6,883 nt of DNA. It comes from JBBKXP01 sp038323615 (lineage in GTDB: Bacteria > Pseudomonadota > Alphaproteobacteria > Rhodobacterales > Rhodobacteraceae). How positions within the stretch are numbered: position 1 is the stretch's first letter; the number at the start of each line of letters is the position of its first letter. The stretch covers positions 1 to 6,883 of the forward strand of contig JBBQHC010000144.1 in assembly GCA_038323615.1 (NCBI GenBank), given 5' to 3'. Positions 1 to 5,531 of this stretch are shown here, piece by piece. The translations under genes were made by a program, and so were the position numbers. The notes beneath the pieces are model-generated. The model made no database searches. It saw only the letters and a program-made list of their open reading frames with translations, and was not told the DNA's origin.

Positions 1-2
1 GC

Positions 3-62
3 GCGATCAAGGACGCCCTTGACCCGCACGGCATCATGAACCCCGGCGCGGTGCTGGGCTGA
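3..62 (+). CDS. FAD-linked oxidase, C-terminal end (partial)
   Basis: Only the last 19 codons and the TGA stop lie in the window; the start is off the left edge. The residues read AIKDALDPHGIMNPGAVLG, which matches the tail of FAD-linked oxidases of the D-lactate / D-2-hydroxyglutarate dehydrogenase and glycolate oxidase GlcD type (FAD-oxidase C-terminal domain). In that family the chain ends with a conserved 'K..LDP.G..NPGK/A.L' motif. Such enzymes oxidise 2-hydroxy acids with FAD. The substrate cannot be told from this fragment. A terminator-like hairpin starts 18 bp after the stop, and the next gene (apt) is convergent, so this is the end of a plus-strand transcription unit. Family assignment is fairly safe; the specific enzyme is unknown. 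Confidence 0.75.
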   Translation, partial: AIKDALDPHGIMNPGAVLG

Positions 63-79
63 GGCCCGCAAAAGAGATA

Positions 80-106
80 CCCCGCCGCAAGAAACCTGCG
101 ACGGGG
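80..106 (-). terminator. Rho-independent terminator, possibly bidirectional
   Basis: A 10-bp stem (80-89 with 97-106) encloses a 7-nt loop. Read on the minus strand the stem is complete with one G-U wobble and is followed by the T-rich run TATCTCTTTT. On the plus strand it has one C-A mismatch and the weaker tail TGCTTT. It sits between the convergent ends of the FAD oxidase (+) and apt (-), so it can end the mtnP-apt transcript and probably the oxidase transcript as well. Confidence 0.7.
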
Positions 107-147
107 TGCTTTGGGGGTGTGTGGGTCACGCCGTGGGTAGCGGCGCG

Positions 148-168
148 GTCGGGCTGGGTTTGCCCGAC
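148..168. repeat. 7-bp inverted repeat (hairpin) in convergent gap
   Basis: GTCGGGC (148-154) and GCCCGAC (162-168) pair perfectly around a 7-nt loop. No T-run follows on either strand, so this does not look like a terminator. It lies 42 bp from the 80-106 terminator and would be transcribed as part of the apt 3' region or of a small RNA. Confidence 0.5.
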
Positions 169-185
169 AAACACCGGTCTAAAGT

Positions 186-207
186 GATTCTCTTTAAGGA
201 CGGTTAA
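186..207. promoter_or_regulatory. AT-rich spot with GANTC and paired TTAA boxes (tentative)
   Basis: Within GC-rich surroundings this short AT-rich stretch holds a GATTC site (186-190), which fits the GANTC methylation target of alphaproteobacterial CcrM. It also holds two TTAA boxes (194-197 and 204-207) six bases apart. The usual CtrA site is TTAA-N7-TTAA, so the spacing is one base short. A promoter here would face no recognised gene, so it might serve a small RNA or be a chance match. Confidence 0.2.
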
Positions 208-240
208 TCGGCACAAACCGTTCCGGCCGCTCTTTCCCTT

Positions 241-291
241 CCTTGCGGTCGCTCATCGCTGGGGCTGCGGCAGCGACGAACGCCCGCAAGG
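241..291. repeat. Nested hairpin just downstream of apt
   Basis: CCTTGCGG (241-248) pairs perfectly with CCGCAAGG (284-291). Inside it TCGCTG (256-261) pairs with CAGCGA (271-276) around a 9-nt loop. On the minus strand it begins about 22 nt after the apt stop. No T-run follows, so it would be a 3'-UTR stabilising structure or a dispersed REP-like repeat rather than an intrinsic terminator. Confidence 0.45.
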
Positions 292-313
292 GAGTGAGGA
301 GCGCGCCCTCGCG

Positions 314-844
314 TCAAAGCCCCTCGAAGGCGCAAAGCGCATGCACGTCCATCCCCATCGCCTCCAGCTTGCGCCGCCCGCCAAGGTCGGGCAGATCCAC
401 TACAAAGGCGCAAGCCACCACCTCTGCCCCAAGACGCTCGATCAGCCGGATCCCGGCCTCGGCGGTGCCGCCGGTTGCCAGAAGGTCATCGACCAGCAGC
501 ACCTTTTCGCCGACGGCCAGCGCATCGTCATGCACCTCCATCGTCGCTTGGCCATATTCCAGCTTGTAGTCCTGGGTGATCGTCGCCCCCGGCAGTTTCC
601 CCTGCTTGCGGATCGGGACAAAACCGACGGCAAGCTGGTGCGCGATGGCGCCGCCAAGGATGAACCCTCGCGCCTCGAGCCCCACCACCTTGTCGATCTG
701 CGTGCCGGTATAGGGGTGCAGCAACTGGTCGATGGCGATCCGGAACCCCCGCGCATCGGAAAACAGCGTGGTCACATCGCGGAACATGATCCCCTGATGC
801 GGAAAATCGGGGATCGTGCGGATATAGTCGCGGACGGTTTTCAT
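314..844 (-). CDS. apt: Adenine phosphoribosyltransferase
   Basis: A 176-residue cytosolic purine-salvage enzyme that makes AMP and pyrophosphate from adenine and PRPP. The N-terminus (VRDYIRTIPDFPHQGIMFRD, residues 4-23) is the APRT signature. LEARGF (56-61), with R59, belongs to the adenine and PRPP site, RKQGKLPG (79-86) is the flexible loop, and VLLVDDLLATGGTA (115-128) is the PRPP-binding loop with the acidic pair D119-D120. The length is normal for a bacterial Apt. The ATG lies 10 nt after the mtnP stop, and an AAGG ribosome site overlaps that stop, so the two genes are probably co-transcribed and translationally coupled. Pairing with mtnP suggests a main job of recapturing the adenine released from methylthioadenosine. 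The 3' side has the hairpins described at 80-291. The call is secure. Confidence 0.97.
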   Translation of the reverse strand: MKTVRDYIRTIPDFPHQGIMFRDVTTLFSDARGFRIAIDQLLHPYTGTQIDKVVGLEARGFILGGAIAHQLAVGFVPIRKQGKLPGATITQDYKLEYGQATMEVHDDALAVGEKVLLVDDLLATGGTAEAGIRLIERLGAEVVACAFVVDLPDLGGRRKLEAMGMDVHALCAFEGL

Positions 845-854
845 TGATGGAACC

Positions 855-1721
855 TTATAGGACGCGGCCAGCGACGGCGTCGAGTTTGGCGATCAGAACA
901 GCGTCGCGGCTGGCGGGGGCTGTCATGATCGCATGGTCTAGAGCGCGGTCACAGCCGCAGGGGCAGGGGGCGCGATCTGACCCCAGCAATGCGGGCAGGG
1001 CTGCCACAGTCGCGCGTGCATGTTCGGCGTTGCCATGAAGTGTCGCAATGATCGCGCTGATATCCACCGTGCCGTGGTCCGGGTGCCAACTGTCATAGTC
1101 GGTGATCATCGCGACGGATGCGTAACAAAGCTCGGCCTCGCGGGCCAGTTTCGCTTCGGGCATGTTGGTCATGCCGATCACTTCGCAGCCCCATGCGCGA
1201 TACATCCGGCTTTCGGCCGCCGAGGAAAACTGCGGCCCTTCCATCGCCAGATACGTGCCGCCGCGATGCACGGTGACGCCGGTGGCGCGGGCGGCGGTTT
1301 CGCAGGCGTCCATCAGCCGTGCGCAGGTCGGATGCGCGACGCTGACGTGGGCGACGCAGCCTGCGCCAAAGAACGATTTGTCGCGTGCAAAGGTGCGGTC
1401 AATGAACTGATCGATGATGACGAAATCGCCGGGGGCCATGTCGTCGCGGAACGACCCACAGGCGCTGACGCTGATCACGTCGGTCACGCCCAGCCGTTTC
1501 AGAGCGTCGATATTGGCGCGGTAGGGCACCGTCGTCGGGCTGTGGACGTGGCCGCGCCCATGTCGGGGCAGGAACGCCATCGCAACGCCGTCAAGGGCGC
1601 CGGTCAAGATCTGGTCGGACGGGGTGCCCCAGGGCGACCCGACCGTAATCCAGGCCGGTTCGGCCAGCCCATCGATGTCGTAAACGCCCGATCCACCGAT
1701 CACGCCCAGTTTCGTTTGCAT
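855..1721 (-). CDS. mtnP: S-methyl-5'-thioadenosine phosphorylase
   Basis: This enzyme cleaves methylthioadenosine with phosphate to adenine and 5-methylthioribose-1-phosphate in methionine salvage. The protein has 288 residues, normal for the PNP/MTAP family. Visible motifs are GVIGGSGVY (6-14, phosphate loop), RHGRGH (53-58), SACGSF (86-91), MEGPQF (160-165, nucleoside site), the MTAP stretch GMTNMPEAKLAREAELCYA (183-201) and TDYDSW (207-212), whose acidic residues bind the purine. A C-terminal CPCGCDRAL resembles the CPC..AL tail of bacterial members. I chose the ATG at 1721 because AAAGGG lies 6 nt upstream and the family starts here; a longer frame to 1748 adds nine residues without family likeness. 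It heads an operon with apt, which uses its adenine product. No mtnA or mtnK for the sugar phosphate is visible. The related purine nucleoside phosphorylases are less likely given the TDYD motif. Confidence 0.95.
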   Translation of the reverse strand: MQTKLGVIGGSGVYDIDGLAEPAWITVGSPWGTPSDQILTGALDGVAMAFLPRHGRGHVHSPTTVPYRANIDALKRLGVTDVISVSACGSFRDDMAPGDFVIIDQFIDRTFARDKSFFGAGCVAHVSVAHPTCARLMDACETAARATGVTVHRGGTYLAMEGPQFSSAAESRMYRAWGCEVIGMTNMPEAKLAREAELCYASVAMITDYDSWHPDHGTVDISAIIATLHGNAEHARATVAALPALLGSDRAPCPCGCDRALDHAIMTAPASRDAVLIAKLDAVAGRVL

Positions 1722-1763
1722 CGGCGACCCTTTATTGCCCCCTGACACCCTTGCCGATTCCGC

Positions 1764-1784
1764 CGCAATGCCGCAACCATTGCG
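1764..1784. promoter_or_regulatory. Inverted repeat in the mtnP/sulP divergent region, candidate operator
   Basis: CGCAATG (1764-1770) and CATTGCG (1778-1784) form a perfect 7-bp palindrome with a 7-nt spacer. It sits 43 bp upstream of the mtnP start and 97 bp upstream of the preferred sulP start. An AT-rich TATATT (minus) / TATATC (plus) stretch at 1797-1804 next to it could supply a -10 element, although I see no convincing -35 box on either strand. It could bind a dimeric regulator of one or both genes. No regulator is named by the sequence. Confidence 0.3.
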
Positions 1785-1880
1785 TGCGAGGCCGTGAATA
1801 TATCGGGGCGAGGGGTGACTTCCTTACCTACCCTTGCTAGGCGGGCGGTGAAACCGGCATTTTTGACAGGCACTCCCGCA

Positions 1881-3506
1881 ATGACCCGAAGCTTTTGGGC
1901 GGCTTTCGCCGATCGTTTGACCCCGACAGAACCGATCGCCCTGACTCCCTCACGCCTGCGCATCGAACTGCTGGCGGGTTTGACCGTGGCGTTGGCGCTG
2001 GTGCCCGAGGCGGTCGCATTTGCGTTTGTCGCCGGGGTGCATCCGCTGGTCGGCCTGTATGCCGCGTTTATCGTGGGCCTGATCACCGCTCTGATCGGCG
2101 GGCGGCCGGGGATGATTTCGGGCGCGACGGGGGCGTTGGCCGTGGTCATGGTCAGCCTTGTCGCCCAGCATGGCGTCGAATACCTGTTTGCCACAGTCGT
2201 TCTGATGGGCCTGATCCAGATATTTGTCGGGGTTATGCACTGGGGCAAGTTCATCCGACTGGTGCCGCATCCGGTCATGCTGGGCTTTGTCAACGGCCTC
2301 GCCATCGTGATTTTTCTGGCCCAGCTTGGCCAGTTCAAGGTGCCGGGGACTGCCGGCATCGACGGCGCCGGCGGCGGGCATGGCATATCGGGTGGCGTCT
2401 GGCTGTCGGGCCTGCCCTTGGCGCTGATGTTGGGGCTGGTGGCCCTGACGATGGCGATCATCTGGCTGGTGCCGCGCGTCACCCGCGCCTTTCCGGCACC
2501 GCTTGCCGGGATCGGCATCGTAGCCGTTCTGGTCATCGTTCTGGGGCTTGATGTGCCGCGCGTCGGCGATCTGGCCTCGATCGCCGGGGGGCTGCCGACG
2601 TTCCACCTGCCCGTTGTGCCGCTGACCTTCGAGACGTTCCAGATTATCCTGCCCTATGCCCTGATCCTGTCGGCCATCGGCCTGATCGAAAGCCTGCTGA
2701 CCCTGAATCTTGTCGGCGAAATGACCGGCAAACGCGGTGGCGCCTCGCAAGAGTGTATCGCCCAGGGCGTCGCCAATACGGTGACCGGCGTATTCGGTGG
2801 CATGGGTGGCTGTGCAATGATCGGGCAGTCGATGATCAACGTCAAATCGGGTGGACGCACGCGCATTGCGGGGATCGCGGCGGCGTTGTTTCTGCTGGCC
2901 TTTATCCTGTTCGCCAGCGGTCTGATCGAGCAGATTCCGCTGGCCGCCCTGGTCGGCGTCATGTTCATGGTGGTGATCGGCACGTTCGCGTGGAACAGCC
3001 TGACGATCCTGCGCAAGGTGCCGCGCACTGATGCCTTTGTGACCATACTTGTGACCATCGTCACCGTGGCGACCGATCTGGCGACGGCGGTCGTCGTCGG
3101 TGTCATCGTGTCGGCGCTGGCCTATGCGTGGAACAACGCCCGGCGCATCTATGCGAGTACCGAGATCACAGCCGATGGCGAAAAGATTTACAAGATCAAC
3201 GGTCCGCTGTTCTTTGGTTCGAGTGAGGGGTTCGCCGAACTGTTCCAGATCGATACTGACCCCGAGGTCGTGATCGTGGATTTCGAGGGCAGCCGGGTCG
3301 TCGATCAGTCCGCGCTTCAAGCCATCGAAGCCGTGGCGCTGAAATACGAAACTGCCGGCAAGCGGATCCAGCTGCGCCACCTGACGCCCGATTGCCACCG
3401 CCTGCTGTCACGCGCCGGACACCTGATGGTCGATAGCGACGACGACCCCGACTACGGTGTGGCGGTGGATTACGATGTGCGGACCGGGATTATCGGCGGA
3501 CATTAG
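1881..3506 (+). CDS. SulP-family inorganic anion transporter with STAS domain
   Basis: A 541-residue inner-membrane protein of the SLC26/SulP family, which moves sulfate, bicarbonate or other anions. Residues about 28-420 are very hydrophobic and fit the family's multi-span core. The region PEAVAFAFVAGVHPLVGLYA (42-61) is the SulP signature, GGRPGMISGATGAL (73-86) matches the TM3 anion-site segment, and GGMGGCAMIGQSMINVKSGG (306-325) matches the TM10 segment. A cytoplasmic STAS domain (about 433-535) carries VVDQSAL (473-479) at the place where anti-sigma antagonists have their phospho-serine. I prefer the ATG at 1881: an in-frame GTG at 1794 would add 29 residues without family likeness, and its only GAGG is 2 nt away. 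The ribosome site for 1881 is weak (ACAGG). The gene is divergent from mtnP, and its stop overlaps the stop of the flavin-reductase-like gene by 4 bp. No cys or carbonic-anhydrase gene is adjacent, so the ion is unknown. Confidence 0.9.
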   Translation: MTRSFWAAFADRLTPTEPIALTPSRLRIELLAGLTVALALVPEAVAFAFVAGVHPLVGLYAAFIVGLITALIGGRPGMISGATGALAVVMVSLVAQHGVEYLFATVVLMGLIQIFVGVMHWGKFIRLVPHPVMLGFVNGLAIVIFLAQLGQFKVPGTAGIDGAGGGHGISGGVWLSGLPLALMLGLVALTMAIIWLVPRVTRAFPAPLAGIGIVAVLVIVLGLDVPRVGDLASIAGGLPTFHLPVVPLTFETFQIILPYALILSAIGLIESLLTLNLVGEMTGKRGGASQECIAQGVANTVTGVFGGMGGCAMIGQSMINVKSGGRTRIAGIAAALFLLAFILFASGLIEQIPLAALVGVMFMVVIGTFAWNSLTILRKVPRTDAFVTILVTIVTVATDLATAVVVGVIVSALAYAWNNARRIYASTEITADGEKIYKINGPLFFGSSEGFAELFQIDTDPEVVIVDFEGSRVVDQSALQAIEAVALKYETAGKRIQLRHLTPDCHRLLSRAGHLMVDSDDDPDYGVAVDYDVRTGIIGGH

Positions 3507-4108
3507 GTCGAGGGGCGACGGAGGCTGAACACCTCGCGCACCACCGCGTAATCGTGATAACCCAACCGGGCGAGGGGCTGGTAGCGGGTCACGTCGAACC
3601 GCCCGTCCATAAGGCAGTCGTCGGACAGGTGGATACCTGTCACCTCACCAAAGATCACCGTGTTGTGGCGACCCAGCATCGGCACCATTTGGGTCATCCG
3701 GCATTCCAGCGCCGCGGGCGCGGCGGCGACGCGGGGGCAGGGGATGGTGGTGCAGTCGACCTTGTCCAGCCCGGCGAGCGCAAATTCGTCCACGCCGGCC
3801 TGCCATGTCCCCGATGTGGTGTTCATCGCGTCCATCAGCGCGTGGCTGACGATATTAATGCAGAACACCCCTGTCTCGTGGATCTGGGCAAGGGTGTCCT
3901 TGGTGCCGTCCCGGTCGGCCTTGGCCCCGGACGAGGCGAACATGACCTGCGGTGGGTCGTCGGCCACCGCATTGAAAAACGAATAGGGGGCCAGATTGTC
4001 GGCCCCGTTGGACCCGCGGGTCGAAATCCACGCAATCGGGCGCGGGCTGACCACTGCCTTGAACGGATTATGAGGCAATCCGTGACCATTTTCGGGGCGA
4101 TAGAACAT
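3503..4108 (-). CDS. Flavin reductase-like domain protein (FMN-binding split barrel)
   Basis: A 201-residue cytosolic protein of the flavin reductase / DIM6-NTAB / RutF-like group. NPFKAVVSPRPIAWISTRG (14-32) is the usual opening, with SPRPIAW contributing to the FMN site. NLAPYSFFNAVADDPPQVMF (38-57) is the family core, and KDTLAQIHETGVFCINIV (70-87) follows. Members bind FMN and either reduce flavin with NAD(P)H for a monooxygenase or act in small-molecule redox steps. No partner oxygenase is nearby, so the substrate is unknown. The ATG at 4108 is chosen for GGAAAGG placed 6 nt upstream and for a family-like N-terminus; an upstream in-frame start at 4252 would add 48 residues without likeness and would cross the divergent acetyltransferase. 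The TAA stop (3505-3503) overlaps the sulP TAG stop on the other strand. The family call is strong, the role open. Confidence 0.87.
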   Translation of the reverse strand: MFYRPENGHGLPHNPFKAVVSPRPIAWISTRGSNGADNLAPYSFFNAVADDPPQVMFASSGAKADRDGTKDTLAQIHETGVFCINIVSHALMDAMNTTSGTWQAGVDEFALAGLDKVDCTTIPCPRVAAAPAALECRMTQMVPMLGRHNTVIFGEVTGIHLSDDCLMDGRFDVTRYQPLARLGYHDYAVVREVFSLRRPST

Positions 4109-4179
4109 CGGGGGCCTTTCCGCGCAGATGCCCAAGGGGTAGCGTGCCCCAAGACCAAGAACCAGAGGCGACCGCAGGC

Positions 4180-4695
4180 ATGTACGATCTGGTGCAGGAA
4201 ACCCCTGACGACTGGTGGGAGGTCGAGGCGCTGTATGACTCGTGTTTTGCACCGGGTCGCACTGCCCTGTCGTCCTATCGTCTGCGCGACGGCGTGCCGC
4301 CGATCGCGTCGTTATGCTTTACCGCCCGCGACGCCGACGGGATTTTGGCGGGATGCATCCGCAACTGGCCGATCCGGGTGGGCGATCGGCTGGCTGTGTT
4401 ACTGGGGCCGGTGGCGGTGCATCCGACGCGCCAAGGCGAAGGGCTGGGCGCGGTGATGATGCGCAAATGTCTGAACCGGGCGCATGATCTGGGCTGGGCG
4501 CGGGTGCTGCTGGTGGGCGATTTCCCCTATTATCGCCGTTTCGGATTTTTCCAGCTGCCCGGCGTCATCATGCCGCCACCGACCAACCCCGACCGGGTGC
4601 TGGGCTATGCCCTGTCGCCGGGGGCCTGGGTGGGGGTGCGCGGTCAGGTAACCAAAGCCAATGATTGCAAATTGGATTTGCCACCCCATGTCTGA
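4180..4695 (+). CDS. GNAT-family N-acetyltransferase
   Basis: A 171-residue acetyl-CoA-dependent acetyltransferase, cytosolic, with an unknown acceptor. The acetyl-CoA loop is the R-Q-G-E-G-L-G run at 84-90, preceded by the strand VLLGPVAVHP (73-82), and LLVGDFPYYRRFGF (110-123) is the second conserved block. This VGD..YY.RFGF form is that of the YhbS-like (COG3153) subgroup. ATG 4180 is preferred because the protein then starts like its relatives (MYDLVQETPDDWWEVEALYD); AGAGG lies 11 nt upstream, which is long. An in-frame GTG at 4144 with AAGGGG 4 nt upstream would add 12 residues and cannot be excluded. The start region is divergent from the flavin-reductase-like gene, with at most 71 bp for both promoters. 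The EcsC-family gene begins 3 nt after the stop, so the two are likely one transcript. Confidence 0.85.
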   Translation: MYDLVQETPDDWWEVEALYDSCFAPGRTALSSYRLRDGVPPIASLCFTARDADGILAGCIRNWPIRVGDRLAVLLGPVAVHPTRQGEGLGAVMMRKCLNRAHDLGWARVLLVGDFPYYRRFGFFQLPGVIMPPPTNPDRVLGYALSPGAWVGVRGQVTKANDCKLDLPPHV

Positions 4696-4698
4696 GAG

Positions 4699-5496
4699 AT
4701 GAGCCCGCACAAGATGATCCTCGTGAACCCCGATACGCCGCTGACCCCCGAAGGCGCCGCCGGAATTGCGGCCATCGCCGCCCGCCAGCGCCGCGCCAAC
4801 GGTGTGCTGATGAAGGCGATCAATTTCGTCGGTGGGCAGGTCGAGGATGGTTTGCGGATGTTGCCCAAGGGCGTCCGCGGGCAGATTGATTCCGCGGCGC
4901 GATCGGCATTGCAACACAGCTATTCGGCAGCCAGCCGGTCGCGCGGCGGGGCGCTGGGCCGCATCGTGGCAGGTGATCGGATGCACAAGGTCTTGGCGAC
5001 GATCTCGGGCGCATTGGGCGGTCTGGGTGGCCTGCCCACGGCCTTGGCCGAATTGCCTGTCGCCACGACGATGATCTTTCGTGCTGTTCAGGGCGTCGCT
5101 GCGGCATATGGCGAAGATCCTTTGACCGAAGAAACCCGGCTGGAATGTCTACGCGTGTTCAGCGCCGGCGGGCCGGGTACGGCCGACGACGGGGTGAATA
5201 CGTCGTTCGTCGGGGCGCGGCTGTCGATCTCCGGGACCGCGGTGAACGCCCTGATCGGCAAAGTGGCCCCGAGATTCGCCGCTGTGTTGTCGCAAAAACT
5301 GGCGACGCAGGCGGTGCCGATCTTGGGTGCGGCAGCCGGGGCCGGGACGAATTATGCCTTCATCGACTATTACACCGAAATGGCGCACGTGCATTTCGGG
5401 CTGCGCGCTTTGGCGCGGGAATTCGGCGACGAACAGGTGATCGACGAATTTCACCGGGTTCTGGCGGCGGGCAAGGTGCCGGCGAACCGGGGCTGA
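4699..5496 (+). CDS. EcsC-family protein
   Basis: A 265-residue protein resembling the EcsC family, named after Bacillus subtilis EcsC, a component of the ecs ABC-transporter locus whose biochemical role is unclear. Visible likeness lies in the hydrophobic, glycine-rich stretch GALGGLGGLPTALAELPVATTMIFRAVQGVAAAYGED (104-140, quoted here only as span and key G, P and E residues), the following ETRLECLRVFSAGG (145-158), and the C-terminal QAVPILGAAAGAGTNYAFID (204-223) ending in a MAHVHFGLRALAREFG-type helix (228-243). There is no signal peptide. The hydrophobic parts suggest membrane association, but no clear spanning helices. The ATG at 4699 is 3 nt from the acetyltransferase stop and lacks a good ribosome site, so it is probably read by coupling; a second Met at 4714 is possible. 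It ends 26 bp from the convergent ptsP stop. Confidence 0.8.
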   Translation: MSPHKMILVNPDTPLTPEGAAGIAAIAARQRRANGVLMKAINFVGGQVEDGLRMLPKGVRGQIDSAARSALQHSYSAASRSRGGALGRIVAGDRMHKVLATISGALGGLGGLPTALAELPVATTMIFRAVQGVAAAYGEDPLTEETRLECLRVFSAGGPGTADDGVNTSFVGARLSISGTAVNALIGKVAPRFAAVLSQKLATQAVPILGAAAGAGTNYAFIDYYTEMAHVHFGLRALAREFGDEQVIDEFHRVLAAGKVPANRG

Positions 5497-5531
5497 CAGG
5501 TCTGAGGTGATGGCGGATCAGGTCAGACCTG
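5497..5531. terminator. 9-bp inverted repeat between ecsC-like gene and ptsP, possible terminator
   Basis: CAGGTCTGA (5497-5505) and TCAGACCTG (5523-5531) are perfectly complementary around a 17-nt loop. One arm begins right after the EcsC-family stop, and the other contains the ptsP stop codon and its last two codons. Neither side has a T-run, so it is at best a weak or Rho-assisted bidirectional terminator or an mRNA 3'-end stabiliser. Confidence 0.4.

Noticed and set aside
34..216. 60-codon minus-strand open frame in the convergent gap
   Set aside because: It runs through the terminator hairpin and into the end of the FAD oxidase. No ribosome site or known family is seen, so the hairpins are the better explanation.
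341..847. 168-codon plus-strand open frame opposite apt
   Set aside because: It is a shadow of apt, whose catalytic motifs are complete on the other strand.
1020..1745. 241-codon plus-strand open frame opposite mtnP
   Set aside because: It mirrors mtnP in a high-GC sequence and has no domain or ribosome site.
1863..1868. TTGACA, a perfect -35 hexamer
   Set aside because: It is only 13 bp before the preferred sulP ATG, leaving no room for a -10 box and transcript start, so it is likely chance.
1950..3398. 482-codon open frame on the minus strand, opposite the SulP gene
   Set aside because: It is fully antisense to a well-recognised transporter. Its composition (D, H, Q, R rich, no motif) is that of a GC-rich shadow frame, and no ribosome site or family likeness is seen.
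3554..4456. 300-codon plus-strand open frame across the flavin-reductase-like gene and into the acetyltransferase
   Set aside because: It is antisense to a gene with clear family motifs and then overlaps the acetyltransferase in another frame, and the protein has no recognisable domain.
4399..4986. 195-codon minus-strand open frame across the acetyltransferase/EcsC boundary
   Set aside because: It is antisense to two recognised genes, with an H/R/Q-rich low-information product.
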